Positions 1 through 10,710 of a stretch of 64,000 nucleotides of DNA are shown in pieces. A program made the translations under genes and the position numbers. Below the pieces are notes generated by a model. It was not told the origin of the DNA. It saw only the letters and a program-made list of their open reading frames with translations, and did no database searches. Location: positions 25,995,255 through 26,059,254 of the forward strand of contig CM046008.1 of the NCBI GenBank assembly GCA_025175895.1. Reading direction: 5' to 3'. Source of the DNA: Wurfbainia villosa (taxonomy: Eukaryota; Streptophyta; Magnoliopsida; Zingiberales; Zingiberaceae). Numbering within the stretch: the stretch's first letter is position 1; each line of letters begins with the position of its first letter.

Positions 1-456
1 GTGTAGGTTGTTGACGATGTCCTGGACTCGGGCGTGAAGTTGTGTCGCGAACTCGTGTTCCTGCATTTTTAGGTTATATAGTTTATTGAAAAGAAGATCA
101 CGCTTACATACCTTGGCTTCGTCGGTCCCTTCGTGTAGCTCCACTAGTTTTGTCCAAAGATCTTTTGCGCTTATGAAGGGGCCGACGCGATTTATCTCCT
201 CCTTGGATAGGCCGCATTGAAGGATTTGCGTTGCCTTAGCGTCGGCTTCGACTTGTCGTTTTGTTGCAATGGTCCATTGATCATAATCCAAGAAGTCACC
301 CACTTCATTAGTCGAAAGTGTGAAACCCGTTTGGATTATGATCCACATCTCGATTTGGGTTTTGAGAAAGCATTCCATCCGACCCTTCCAATAACGGAAG
401 TCATCTCCGTTGTAAAATGGAGGTCGGACGGTTCTAAAACCCTTGAGATGGGCCAT
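1..456 (-). CDS. Ty1/copia gag, N-terminal part (element A1), cut by window edge
   Basis: This minus-strand frame starts at the ATG at 454-456 and stays open for all 152 codons to the window edge. The N-terminal half has the UBN2-type copia gag signature PPFYNGDDFRYWKGRM at about residues 12-27, followed by CGLSKEEINRV, AKDLWTKLVELHEGTDEAK and a C-terminal QLHARVQDIVNNLH. In the family this protein builds the cytoplasmic virus-like particle that packages the element RNA. The zinc knuckle and pol would lie left of position 1. It sits about 200 bp downstream (on the minus strand) of a primer-binding site and LTR, as expected for the first gene of a copia element. The absence of any stop suggests a young copy. 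Superfamily assignment is firm; lineage (SIRE-like gag by wording) is an inference. Confidence 0.85.
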   Translation of the reverse strand, partial: MAHLKGFRTVRPPFYNGDDFRYWKGRMECFLKTQIEMWIIIQTGFTLSTNEVGDFLDYDQWTIATKRQVEADAKATQILQCGLSKEEINRVGPFISAKDLWTKLVELHEGTDEAKVCKRDLLFNKLYNLKMQEHEFATQLHARVQDIVNNLH

Positions 457-654
457 TAGAACAAAAGACACAAATAGACGGAGACGAAGAAACTAACAAC
501 GACAAAAACACGAAAACAAGTACCAAGACTCGCATCTTGGATTAGTAGTGGGGGAGAAAAACTTAACAAGGCGAAATAAAAAAAAAGAATTAAAAGAAAA
601 ATAAATCTGTAAAAAGGCTAGATTGGTGGTTTCACCAAATCTTAGCAAACCCCG
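457..654 (-). other. Untranslated leader of element A1
   Basis: This is the short leader between the primer-binding site and the gag start codon of A1. On the plus strand it is A-rich, with purine runs at 570-610, and shows no coding potential. Length and position fit a copia 5' leader. Confidence 0.6.
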
Positions 655-666
655 GCTCTGATACCA
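655..666 (-). promoter_or_regulatory. Primer-binding site of A1 (initiator tRNA-Met type)
   Basis: The minus strand reads TGGTATCAGAGC, the classic plant site complementary to the 3' end of initiator tRNA-Met. It lies two bases inside the LTR end at 669. It fixes both the LTR boundary and the minus orientation of the element. Confidence 0.9.
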
Positions 667-668
667 AT

Positions 669-1782
669 TGTTGGATCGATGCGGTTCGCTAGAGGGGGGG
701 GGGTGAATAGCCAAAAAAAACTTTTTCTCGTTTCTTTCGTTAAAACTCGAGAGAAAATTAATTGCAGCGGAAATGTAAAGTAAATAGAGACAAATAGGTT
801 TTACTTGGTTCGTAGCCTTCGGCTACTACTCCAAGGCCCTAATGGTCCTTGACCACGCACGGAGGGCAAATACTAAACGAACTCCTTCTCGATGGAGATA
901 GGAGTTAAACGATTACAAAAACTCAAGAAAGACTCAAGGTAGAGGGACATTCCCCCTCTCCTTGATATGATTTAAAGCTCGAAATAAAAACAACTTATAC
1001 AAATTTAAAGATTATACCGACGACTTCAAAGATTGGAGGTTGAAGCTCTAGTCGTCGTCTCGGCAGCGCTTCGTCGTAGGGATGTCGGAGAGTCGGAGCG
1101 TATCGGAAGCACCTGGAAGCTTTTGAATTTTCTGAAAAACCTAGGTTTGGCCCTCCTTTTATAGCCTTTAAGCCCCTCATCGAATGGGTCTTTAGCCAAT
1201 CACAAATGGGCACAAAACCCCTTAAAAAATGGTGATAACTCTTGACTACTCGAGGCTGATCCTTTGACCGAAGAATGACCGATGGCCATCACCCGATCAT
1301 TGCTGGCGATCACCGAGTGCTAGCCGTAGTCACTCGACTGATGGACGGCAGTCGAGTCCTTCAGGTTGGCAGTCGACTGATGCTGGCTACAAGGCAAAGT
1401 TAGCTTAAGGAAAATATTATTTCGACGGTCGTCGACCGTCCGATCTCGACCTAGACCATCTATAAGAAGTCTTTGGTCGGATCTACGCTTAAGATCATCC
1501 CCGTAAAGAGGATACGACCTTACTTACGCTCGCACACACGAGCTTACCTCAGTACTTACATGTTGCTTCCGGCCTTCCACTCAATTCCTTCGGCTCCCTC
1601 CGAAGTCTCTTGAGTGTCGCCCGACCACCGCGGCTTCCTCCGGGTGTCGCTAGCCTTCAGCTCCAACGTTAAGACTTTTCTGCACACTTGATTTAGCTCA
1701 TGAGATAACAATATATGCTTAACTTTGTATCGTTTGCTATAATCAAAACTTAGGTTCGACTTAGGTGCTTACTGCACCAACA
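669..1782 (-). repeat. 5' LTR of copia element A1
   Basis: This 1114-bp LTR runs TGTTGG...CCAACA, with the inverted TG/CA ends of an LTR. It is homologous along its length to the two solo LTRs A2 and A3 and lies in the opposite orientation to them. A long G run (C on the minus strand) lies near the PBS-proximal end at about 693-702 and is also present in A2 and A3. The U3 side, around 1260-1380, is rich in CGACTG/CAGTCG motifs. The element interrupts F2. The other LTR is outside the window, so its target duplication (GAAAC at 1783-1787 expected) cannot be tested. Confidence 0.9.
1155..1163 (-). promoter_or_regulatory. TATA box of LTR A1
   Basis: The minus strand reads TATAAAAGG about 620 bp into the LTR. 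The same box followed by AGGG occurs at the matching place in A2 and A3, so it is probably the U3 promoter of this family. Confidence 0.6.
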
Positions 1783-2248
1783 GAAACGAGATTCCTTTTT
1801 GAACCTTCAGTAAAAAGCACGGGCGGCCATGTGGATTCCACACGGTCGTGCCCAATGATCATAAGCGGACACAGCGGGGCAAGTGAAATATTCGGACCGT
1901 GTTGCACTCTAGGAGAAAATTGGGGGTTCACACGGGCGTCCGTGTGAATTTCACATGGTCGTGCCAAATTCCAGCCTCTCTCCCAGTGTCACACAAGGTC
2001 GGTTATGTGGATTCCACATGGTCATGTCGCGTTTCTTTAAAAGGTGAAACACCGTGTGGTTTGCCCCAAATCTGTCGTGTGCTTCAACCGTTCTTCCCCT
2101 AGTCATGAGAAATCACCTTCTCCAACCTCCTATGATCCCTCTAGAGCTAAGGCATCCCGATAACAAAACCCTATTTTTCGATATATTCACTGGGTTATGG
2201 CGAGTACCATCTTTGGGAGGGGAGAGAGTGATGGAGTGGTAAGAATGA

Positions 2249-2533
2249 GTGAGCTCCTTTTCCTATGGACCGGACATGCTACAAGAGAGGAATAATATTG
2301 ATGTAGGGTCCCATTTCATTAGACACCCAGTGAAGATGAGCAAGGTGGCAAGGGGAGAGATTATTTTGGATGGATTGATTACCCATATTTGCTATAGGAT
2401 AGAGTACAATTATACCGCATTAGATAGAGCAGAGGGGACCCCTAGTATCGACCTAGGGGTGCATGGCTATGAAAATGATAGCGAGAGAGGGGCACTCTTT
2501 TTGCTTTGTAAGGAAGAACTTGCCACCCCTTAG
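2249..2533 (+). pseudogene. Athila ORF1-like protein fragment (F2)
   Basis: The 94-codon frame contains LQERNNIDVGSHFIRH, a GLITHICYRIEYNY stretch and EGTPSIDLGV. This order resembles the plant Athila ORF-1 family (PF03078-like: an LW-LQ-R-x-DxG-F-x-H segment, a GGLIT segment, then a DLG segment). The homologous piece in element F is at 39128-39552 on the minus strand. The frame has no natural start: in-frame stops lie just upstream near 2241 and a stop closes it at 2531. Family assignment is from motif memory, not a search. The protein's function is not established. Confidence 0.55.
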
Positions 2534-2769
2534 GCTCCCCAACACTGATCGTACCACCATCACCAACAACGTGAACTAGTGGTTGGACTAGGTAGTGGAG
2601 TTTCCACCACATGCGGGGCCTTCTACTAATGCACCCCTCTCACCCCCTACCCATCACTCTCCCTCGAGTCCAGATAGGTATAGGAGTTCCCCTAGTCCAC
2701 ACCGAGAGCCTACATCTACATCTCCTTCTTTTTCTACTTTTGAGCGTGATGTAGGTACGTCTGCCTATG

Positions 2770-3135
2770 ATTTTTCTAAGTTCTGATCGTGCCTCGATGA
2801 CATATACACCAAACAGCAGACACAGAGACAGCGATGGGAGAAGCAGAGAACCTACATGCAGGTAGAATTTCAGGGCCTATGGGAGCACTTCTAATGAATT
2901 GAGGAGTTCTACAGCGAGGCCTGTGTCTATTTTTAGGAGGAGGTTGCCCATCGCTAGGAGGTTTGGCAGCACATGTGTGTCATGCAATCATAGTGGGTTA
3001 GGGAGGAGGAGCACAGAGCACTGCATCCACCAGTTCCCAAATTAACCACATGTGCGTGTGACATCAGCGCCTGAGCAACAGATTTTTCTAGGAGCCTGAC
3101 ATGTCGAGACTACAAGATTTTCCACCTCGGTCGCC
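2770..3135 (+). pseudogene. Gln/Glu-rich coil region of F-family ORF (F2)
   Basis: Translation beginning DDIYTKQQTQRQRWEKQ gives a glutamine- and glutamate-rich, probably coiled-coil segment broken by several stops. The F copy at 38570-38985 (minus) has the same segment. It ends in a stop shortly before the region that leads to the polypurine tract, so it is probably the C-terminal tail of the ORF1-like protein. Confidence 0.5.
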
Positions 3136-3152
3136 ATATTAGAGGTATTGTT

Positions 3153-4958
3153 TGTTGGACTATCCGAGCCGCAAAAACCGCTTTTTGCATTACGGAAACC
3201 TCAGAAGTCAGCCATGGATCCATGCGAAGAATAACAAAATATACGTGTACGTGTTTAAAACCTTATATCTACTTTAGATCTACATGTGAAGAGCTTTACC
3301 CTTGATGCGACGCCCTTCGCTTATCCCGCTCGTCCAAATGGCTTGCCGGAACTCGAGAGTGTCAAGCATACACTCCTCTACAAGTATCCACAAAGACAAA
3401 ATGTAGAGAAGGCAACTTAGAGTGTGCTAGCACTCCTTGAAACCCACGGCAAGGATGAGGGGGAGAGAGCTTGAGAGGAGAGGAGGAGGAAGATGAAGTT
3501 AATCCCCTTAACTTCACACTAATGCACCAACATAAGTGGTCGACCACTTCATGGGAGTTACATGCATGTAATACCAAGAGCCATGGCTCTTGGTCTCCCT
3601 CATGAAGTGGCACCCCATGAAGTGTCCATGATGATGTGGAACATCATCATTGGCCGACCCATGCCAAGTCACCATGACGTGGCATTTGGTCAAGTCAATC
3701 TTGACCTTTCATCTTCCCTTTCAAGTCAAGTCAAACTTGACCTCATATCTCCCATGGTTGATCAAATCTAACCATTTGATTCAAGTCAATTTAATTTAAT
3801 GAATATTTATTCATTAATTTAAATTGACTCGATGAATCAAATCTAAATTAGACTCATTCAACACTTGAATCAAATTGAGTCCAACTCAATTAGTCTAATT
3901 TGCATTACTCTTAATCCAATTTGGTTCATCACATGAATCTAATTCTCATGGTCCATCATATGAACCTTATCTCCATCTAATTGCCCTTTGTGTGTGACCC
4001 TATAGGTTCTTGTAACGTTGACAATGTTCCTAAACCGATAAAGAAACATAAGCAATGAGCGGTATCTAGCAACACATCATTGCTACCCAAGTTACAAGAA
4101 TGTTGAGATCCAACATCACCTTTGAGACTACTAATTGTGACTCTCACAATATGTGACAATGTCCCTCTATCTTTGATATCTAGATTGACCAATTGAGGCA
4201 TAGACCGTGTCATCCTCTGTACAATCTATATCTTGAACTCCATGTAGACTCACTCTAATCAAATAAGCTCAATATCTCATATTGACTCATTTGGGCATGA
4301 CCATGCACTTAGTGGTCTCACTCTATCAAGAATCATGATGTCACTCCTGCCATATAGGAGGGATAGATCCCATCTACATCACTCACATCCCTCTGTATAA
4401 TTTGTTACATACCCAGTAATCACCTTTATAGTCCACCCATTTATGAGTGACGTTTGACGAAGCCAAAGTATGCAACTCCTTTTGTAGGGAACCATGGTGA
4501 CTTCAGGTCCAAGGACTAATAGTCATACTAATAGTCACATGAGAAACTATATGACACTCATATAACGATCCATGATACTTTCTCATGGCGGGTCATTCAG
4601 TATATATCTCCAATGCATACCCATGTGTCAATTTGATATCTCATATCCATGACTTGTGAGATCAAGTCATCGAGTTGACCTACATGTTAGTCTCTTCACA
4701 TTAACATTGTCCCTGAATATTAATTCTTGACTAGGAATGATTAAGAGTAGTGTTCTCTATATCATCTCATTATCGATTCAACCAATCGATTGATATAGAT
4801 AAGAACCTTCTACTCAAGGATGTTATTATACTTAGTTATTTGGCACCAATACAAGTAAGTATAATAACCATAAAGAAATGTCTTTATAAATAGGAATATG
4901 ATACAACAAAGTCCATACAATAATAATCACATGATTGACTCTAGGGCTTTCACTAACA
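3153..4958 (-). repeat. 3' LTR of element B
   Basis: This 1806-bp LTR has ends TGTTGG...CTAACA. It matches 26362-28164 (1803 bp) throughout, with scattered substitutions, and the pieces of B'. A 7-bp-stem hairpin, GCAAAAA/TTTTTGC with loop CCGC, lies at 3171-3188. Open frames inside it recur in the other LTR copies only because the LTRs are copies. No gene is supported. Confidence 0.92.
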
Positions 4959-4970
4959 ATCTCCCACTAG
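4959..4970 (-). other. Polypurine tract of B
   Basis: The minus strand reads CTAGTGGGAGAT immediately before the 3' LTR, the usual plus-strand priming site. It lies a few bases after the pol stop codon. Confidence 0.8.
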
Positions 4971-4972
4971 AA

Positions 4973-5149
4973 CTAGTGACAATCACTATAATATCTAATA
5001 CCCAATGACCTAGTGTGACCATCATGCTTTTTCTGTGCCAAAGCCTTGGTCAAGTGATCTGCGACGTTAGCCTCTGTGGGTACTCTGCAAATCTTTACAT
5101 CTCCTCTATCGATAATCTCTCGAATGAGATGGAAGCGCCGTAGTAGGTG
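4973..5149 (-). pseudogene. RNase H C-terminus and pol stop of B, separated from the rest by B'
   Basis: The frame reads KHLLRRFHLIREIIDRGD, KICRVPTEANVADHLTKAL and ends GIRYYSDCH then stop, the typical end of copia pol. The codon before KHLL is found at about 20984, on the far side of B', where the frame arrives as KEPRSHQRNK. The two parts were therefore one RNase H domain until B' inserted. The B' left target copy occupies 5150-5154. Confidence 0.85.
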
Positions 5150-6636
5150 TTTGGTGTTGGACTTTCCGAGCCATAAAAACCGCTTTTTGCGTTGTGGAAA
5201 CCTCGGAAGCTCGGCCACGGATCCGCGCAAAGATATATAAAATAAAACATGTATGTGTTTAAAGATCCTAGATCTACCTTAGATCTACAAGATGAGAGTG
5301 TTACCCTCGTAGCGATGCCCTTTGCTTATCCCGCTCGTCCAAAAGCATTGCCAAAACTCAAGAGTGTCACGTGTACACTCCTCTATTAGTGACCACACGG
5401 ACAAATGGTGGAGAAACACAACCTAGAGTGTGCTAGCACACCTTGGAAGTTTGGCCCAAGGTAGAGGATTGGGAGAGCAAGCTTGAGAGGAAGAGCAAGG
5501 AAGAAGATGAAGTTGGAGTTACACACAAAATGAATTTACTTCATCAAGTAAAGTGGTCGGCCACTTCAATGGGTGGGGATTATATGCATGCATGTAACTC
5601 CAAGAGCCAATGGCTCTTGGTCTTCCTCATGAGGAGGCACCCCATGATAAGTCCATGATGATGTGGAACACCATCATTGGCCGGCCCCCATGCCAAGTCA
5701 CCATGACATGGCAATTGGTCAAGTCAAAATTGACCATTCATCTTCCCTCTCAAGTCAAGTCAAACTTGATGTCACGCCCCGAGAGCATGCCAAGCCGAAA
5801 ATCAAACAGACGACATCTCCCTTGTACGTGATAACATTTCGGCTTAATACAAGGCCCGTAAGCCCACAATAACAACATAACATATAAATATGAAAACAAC
5901 CACAACAACATAACAACTAATTACAACAACTACACAGCGGAAACATAAAACACAACAATATCAATCCCACACATGCATACCGGTATGACTAACACATCAC
6001 AACAACACAGAACCTCGACAAAATCCGAATATATAACATGTACATCACGAAAACTCCAAAATACAATACACAACTGACGGAAAGCCCAAAACAAACATGG
6101 GAGCCTCGGAGGTGAGATGAGATGTCAGCCAGCGATGCTCCAAGCCATCACGAAGACTTCTACCTATTACCTGGGTGACAGAAAAACCCAGGGTCCATTT
6201 GGGTGGTGAGTAAAACTCAGCAGGTAATAAAAAAACATGCATATATGTAATATCACATGTATTTCAACAACATAATCTAGAGGTACAACAGGTATATCAG
6301 CATAGTATATAAATACAAGCATATACCGTCTAACCAAATGAACAACATAAAATGCAGACATACCTGAGTCTGCTATGCTACTCTGATCCAACCTGAGCAT
6401 ATATCCAACATATATATAACTGGAAGAGTAATACCAACTCACCACACTACCGGTCAAGGTACCTAATGGTCTGTCCAACATATATACAAATATCCGACAC
6501 AACCGTATAATAAATGCAAGAAGCATGCATGATTATGATGTACAAACAAGTGCAGCAAGCATAATACAAACAAATGCAACATCACAATAAGTATATATAT
6601 ATAGACTGCATCTATATATATATTAATCTCAACCAT

Positions 6637-6638
<2 letters not shown>

Positions 6639-6689
<51 letters not shown>
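6639..6689. repeat. (AT)n microsatellite in LTR C1 left
   Basis: About 25 AT dinucleotides in a row. The matching tract in the other LTR (14803-14826) has about 12, so slippage has occurred since the two LTRs were synthesised identical. Confidence 0.95.
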
Positions 6690-6692
<3 letters not shown>

Positions 6693-7182
6693 GCATATAT
6701 GTATATATATATGGTAATATGCAAAGTGCCATCAGATACGGCAATGCAACATGCATGGTCATGCCTGCTCACCCCTACTCGCTACCACGACCCCAGTGTG
6801 GCCTAGGTGGCACGACATGACAACTGTCCCAACTCACACCAACCACTGCTACAGAGTGGCCAAGTGGGCAGTATGATCAAGTAGCATATGAGCGTAAAGA
6901 GCTTGCTACACAACGAGGGTCCCTGCTCTGGCCACTCCGACTAACACTACCAATGAGTGGTCGAGTACTATGCACCCAGGACAATTGCACGCAACTCCAA
7001 CTACCACCGTCTATAGTGGTAGAGTGCGGCACAACAGATGCTCTACCCTTACACCAGTTACTCCTCGGGGAGTGCTCTGGGAGGCAAGATGACTGACAAC
7101 TCTCTCAACCCCAAGGGAGACTATGTCGTCAGAATGCATGCATATGACATAAGTATGTTGTCACTCGTACAACCATCTACCA

Positions 7183-7705
7183 TAGACTCTTTGTTCAACA
7201 AAGAGTCATACCCAACTGATCAATACACTCTCTATCCTGTAGAGAGTCGTACTCAACTGATCGACGGACACTCTATCCTGTAGAGAGCCGTACTAACTGA
7301 TCATAACTCTCTATCCAATAGAGAGTTGTACTCAACTGATCGACGCACTCTCTCTATCCTGTAGAGAGACGTACTCGACTGATCATAACTCTCTCTCCAA
7401 TAGAGAGTTGTACCCAATTGATCGATGCACTCTCTATCCAATAGAGAGTCGTACTCGATTGATCATAACTCTCTCTCCAATAGAGAGTCGTACTCAACCG
7501 ATCGACGCACTCTCTATCCAATAGAGAGTCGTACTCGACTGATCATAACTCTCTCTTCAATAGAGAGTCGTACTCAACAGATCGACGCACTCTCTATCCG
7601 ATAGAGAGTCGTACTCGACTGATCATAACTCTCTCTATAATAGAGAGTCGTACTCAACTGATCGATGCACTCTCTATCCGATAGAGAGTCATACTCGACT
7701 AATCA
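7183..7705. repeat. Palindromic minisatellite in LTR C1 left, 80-bp period
   Basis: The array is built from half-units of about 40 bp, each with a 9-bp inverted repeat (ACTCTCTAT and ATAGAGAGT around a 3-base CCA or CCG loop) followed by TCGTACTC and GACTGATC-like linkers. Half-units alternate to give an 80-bp higher-order period (for example GACGCAC at 7504 and 7584). About 13 hairpin units are present, with variants TCTCC for TATCC. The same array is in the right LTR and, shorter, in C2. Confidence 0.9.
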
Positions 7706-9737
7706 TATCAAGCTGGGACCACCGGTCCGCAGCGACACACTAATCACCCTTCATTTAACTATTACACAACTCATGGTTGGTAACAGTATGCAACATACGG
7801 GTATTGGAAATAAATCCTACATTTAGGACATTACCTACCCATAGATGACCTTTTTGCCAATTTATAATTTGGGTCATCACCCGTACTGATATTTATAGCC
7901 TACTAAACATCTAAGCCAATTTACATCACATCTATAACTCCTAAATCATGATAGGGTATATGTGATATCAAAAATTTAGCATAAATACATCCAACGATGA
8001 GTTCAAGCATACGATAATAAGAGCAGAATCAAGGTAACATGAACATATAACATGCTCATATTTATGTCTAAATCTGAATGCAATTACATCTACCGAACCA
8101 GGTAGGAAAATTACCCACCTGATACGAAGCTCGAATAATCCTCACGGCCGTGGACCTGCTTCGTATCCCAAACCTGCACAATAATAATAAATTATTGTTA
8201 AGTACAAGTCTCCGATAATTGTACGTACAAAATACTAATTCGTTCTATATTCTCATTCTTTTCCCGAATACGTTTTAACCACACCGATCATATACAACTG
8301 ATTCACCATAACCAACTCATAATGAATCACCGACGTCCTCAAGATCAATTACGGCGAATAGATCCAACCACACTTACTTCACCCATCACAACTCCCTAAC
8401 AGAGCATAACCAACATAATCCAATACACTAAGATCTCCAAATCAAAATATATCAAACATCAGACTAGTAATAACCGAACATAATCAACACCCGAAACAAA
8501 CAATTCCACTCCAATCACATCTCCCCTTCTTCCTTCAATGATCCAAGCTACACTTGCAACAATCGGCAAAAGACATTCACAGGAAGAACGATACCAACAA
8601 ATCCGGTCTGTCCATCCCTTCCAATTTCACAGCCAACACTTACAGCTCTAATACAAGAATATTAACAGATGAAGGTGATAGCATAGACCAGCTTACCAAC
8701 CCTAGAATTGTCACCGGTGGCAATCCTCGCCAACTCTGCCCTGTTCAACCGCTCGAGACCACTGGCCAAAACCAAATCAACACTTCGTCAATCAAACAAT
8801 CCCTAACAGCGACAACGTCCAATAGACAACACCACAGCAATTTCTACCAAAAAGGAATTTACAGACAAAAGGGATAATTCTTGCTTACCCGATGTTGAAC
8901 CCCGTCTGCAGCAAAGTCCCCAACAATCGGCATCCACCCCTTTCACAGATTCCACCGTCCGTCGAAACCTACCACTGCCCCATATCCACAGTCCATCGGA
9001 AACCAACAAAACCATCACTGTCGTAGTCCCAAACACGAAGCTCTGGCTACAATCGGAATAACCACAATCTAAGATGGATCTCACATGAGATCAAGGAAGA
9101 AAAGGACCAAGCCTCACCTTGTGCCAACAGAACTCGCCGCTCCCGAGATCGAAGATGTGCATCGACAGTCTCTGGATCGCAGAGAAGCAAAGGGGCACCG
9201 ACTTCCTTCCCAGTCGCCATCTGCTCCGGTAGAGGTCTCAGACGGCAGAAGGTCCGATCGTCGGCGATAGAGCACCGACCACTGGGGGGAGTGAAGGGAT
9301 AGCGACGGGCGGTTCGACAATCGCACACCGAGCGACTTGTAGAGGTAGCCCTGGGATGGCGGCCATGGGTAGCGGCATGGCGACAGCGGTTGTTGTGGTC
9401 GGCGCGCGAAAGAGATGGCGACGGTGGAGACATAGCCTCGGTGAGGAAATCATGCGAGAGAGAGGATCGGGAGGGGAAAGAAATGCCGCGATCGGGAAAT
9501 AAGGGGAAAATGGAAGAAATGGCTCGACTCACGTTAAAGGAGAAAAGACGAGTGGGTTTTTAACGCTAAGTGGTTGAGTTAGCCTAGATCAAATCCGAGC
9601 TAATCCAACTTGACCTAACACCCATTTAGGCTTTGACCTTCCTCCAAACGGTCATACAAATCCTTTTTTTTTTTAATTCTGAAAAATTCCACAAGATAAT
9701 TCCCAATTAGCAAGGGATTTTTTTTAGGCATTTTACA

Positions 9738-9749
9738 TTCTCCCCCACT
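9738..9749 (-). other. Polypurine tract of C1
   Basis: The minus strand reads AGTGGGGGAGAA directly before the 3' LTR, fitting the plus-strand priming site of a minus-oriented element. Confidence 0.8.
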
Positions 9750-9824
9750 AATAAAAATTTGGTCCCCAAATTTCATACTTACATACGAGAACCCACTCAA
9801 GAGATTTCTTGAACTACTACATGC

Positions 9825-9915
9825 CTCAAGTGAACAAATGAGGATATCGAGCTCAGATAGTATCTTCCAGCTCCCAAGTAGCCTCCTCATCGATATGATA
9901 CTGTCATCCAACCTT
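9825..9915 (-). pseudogene. C-terminus of gypsy pol (C1)
   Basis: The minus-strand translation contains DEEATWELEDTI, a stop, then ARYPHLFT and a stop. This is the recognisable tail of chromovirus-type pol. It lies about 80 bp before the polypurine tract and is damaged by a TGA in the middle. Confidence 0.65.
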
Positions 9916-10109
9916 TATGAGTCGGATGGTTTTCGTCTCACTACTGTTGCTCCTTGCGACCTAGGATCCACCCTGGAATCTTCTCGTAAGTCGCATTAGA
10001 CTGAGGTAGAATTCGGAACTTCTTTCAGAACATGATCAACATGCGACACGTATTTCCTCAGTATAAAAATAGGAAATATGTTCTAAGCACCCGCAAGTTT
10101 CGGAGGTAA

Positions 10110-10710
10110 AGCCAACCGATAAGATACACCTCCATAATCCATGACACAAGATCTGAATAGATCCTCCAACATCTAAATGATACACTCAGACTGATCATCT
10201 ATCTGCGGATGAAACGTTGCACTAAGCCGAAGCTCTGTGCCCATAGTCTGGTGCAGACTCTGCCAAAATCGCGAGGTAAATCGCGAATCTCTATCCGATA
10301 TGGTACTTAAAAGTATCACACGCAATCCGATAATCTTTCGGCAATACAACTTTGTCGAACGATCCAATGGGTATGACCCACGAATAGAAAAAAAAATGAG
10401 CTGATTTGGTCATTCGATCCACACTCACCCAAATCGCATCATGTCCTTTATGGGTCCTAGGCAATCCCGTAACGCAATCAATAGTGATATGCTCCCACTT
10501 CCATTCCGAAATTGGAATTTCCTAGAGCAATCTAGCGGGTTTCTAATGTTCAACCCTCACCTACTGGTATAGTATATATCCAGCAACAAAGTCTGCAATA
10601 TCTCTCTTCATACCATTCCACCAGTATAAGCATTTTCAATCTCAGTACCTCCAAGTACCACCAAGGTACATAGCCCATCTCGAATGATGTGCTCTCAGTA
10701 GCAACTCTTT
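10110..10710 (-). pseudogene. Ty3/gypsy integrase remnant (C1)
   Basis: Read on the minus strand with stops and one frameshift, the region gives a zinc-binding HHCC-type lead (AHHSRWAMYLGG, then WWNGMKRDIADFV), the core segment EWKWEHITIDCVTGLPR with its catalytic Asp, VDRMTKSAHFF, and ISDRDSRFTSRFWQSLHQ with the second Asp. It continues with ELRLSATFHPQIDDQSECII, where the catalytic Glu falls near QSE. In a live element this enzyme inserts the cDNA. Here several TAG/TAA codons and a frame change near 10370 make it nonfunctional. Wording is closest to Tekay/Del elements. Confidence 0.8.

Larger units (their letters stand above)
1783..3152 (+). mobile_element. Athila-like non-autonomous element F2, left internal fragment
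   Basis: This is internal sequence of a plus-strand F-family element, split from its right half (28165-30636) by the insertion of B. The join is visible: the text before 3153 and after 28164 runs together into sequence matching element F near 38590-38640, with TTGTT left and TTGTC right as a one-mismatch target duplication. From 1800 to 2060 it carries several ACACGG-type short palindromes also found in F. Coding remnants follow at 2249-3135. The 5' LTR is not in view; element A1 cuts the left side. Confidence 0.75.
5770..9737 (-). repeat. 3' LTR of C1 (about 4 kb)
   Basis: This 3968-bp LTR matches 13930-18656. On the plus strand it holds, in order, an (AT)n tract (6639-6689), a palindromic minisatellite (about 7183-7705), a low-complexity A/C-rich stretch (8100-8900) and a GC-rich block (9080-9480). 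It contains about 314 bp (roughly 8355-8668) that is missing from the right LTR. Long open frames occur in the GC-rich block on both strands but are not kept in the other LTR, so no gene is called. Confidence 0.88.

Noticed and set aside
655..666. tRNA gene fragments (also at 13911, 26348, 56897 and 59114)
   Set aside because: Only the 12-18 bases complementary to the tRNA 3' end are present, placed next to LTR ends; they are primer-binding sites.
3362..3613. Open frame repeated at 26570-26821, seeming to be a conserved protein
   Set aside because: Both are in paired LTRs, so the likeness is from copying. Differences between them are not biased to silent positions by eye.
6463..6762. Tyr/Ile-rich 'membrane protein' frame
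   Set aside because: It is the translation of the (AT)n microsatellite and its edges.
7183..7705. Regular repeat-spacer pattern resembling a CRISPR array
   Set aside because: The spacers are themselves repeated, the units are inside both LTRs of a plant retrotransposon, and no cas gene exists here.
9047..9532. 161-codon open frame on the minus strand in LTR C1
   Set aside because: It is not kept in the other LTR of the same element, has low-complexity Ser/Arg/Pro wording and overlaps frames on the other strand in a GC-rich block.
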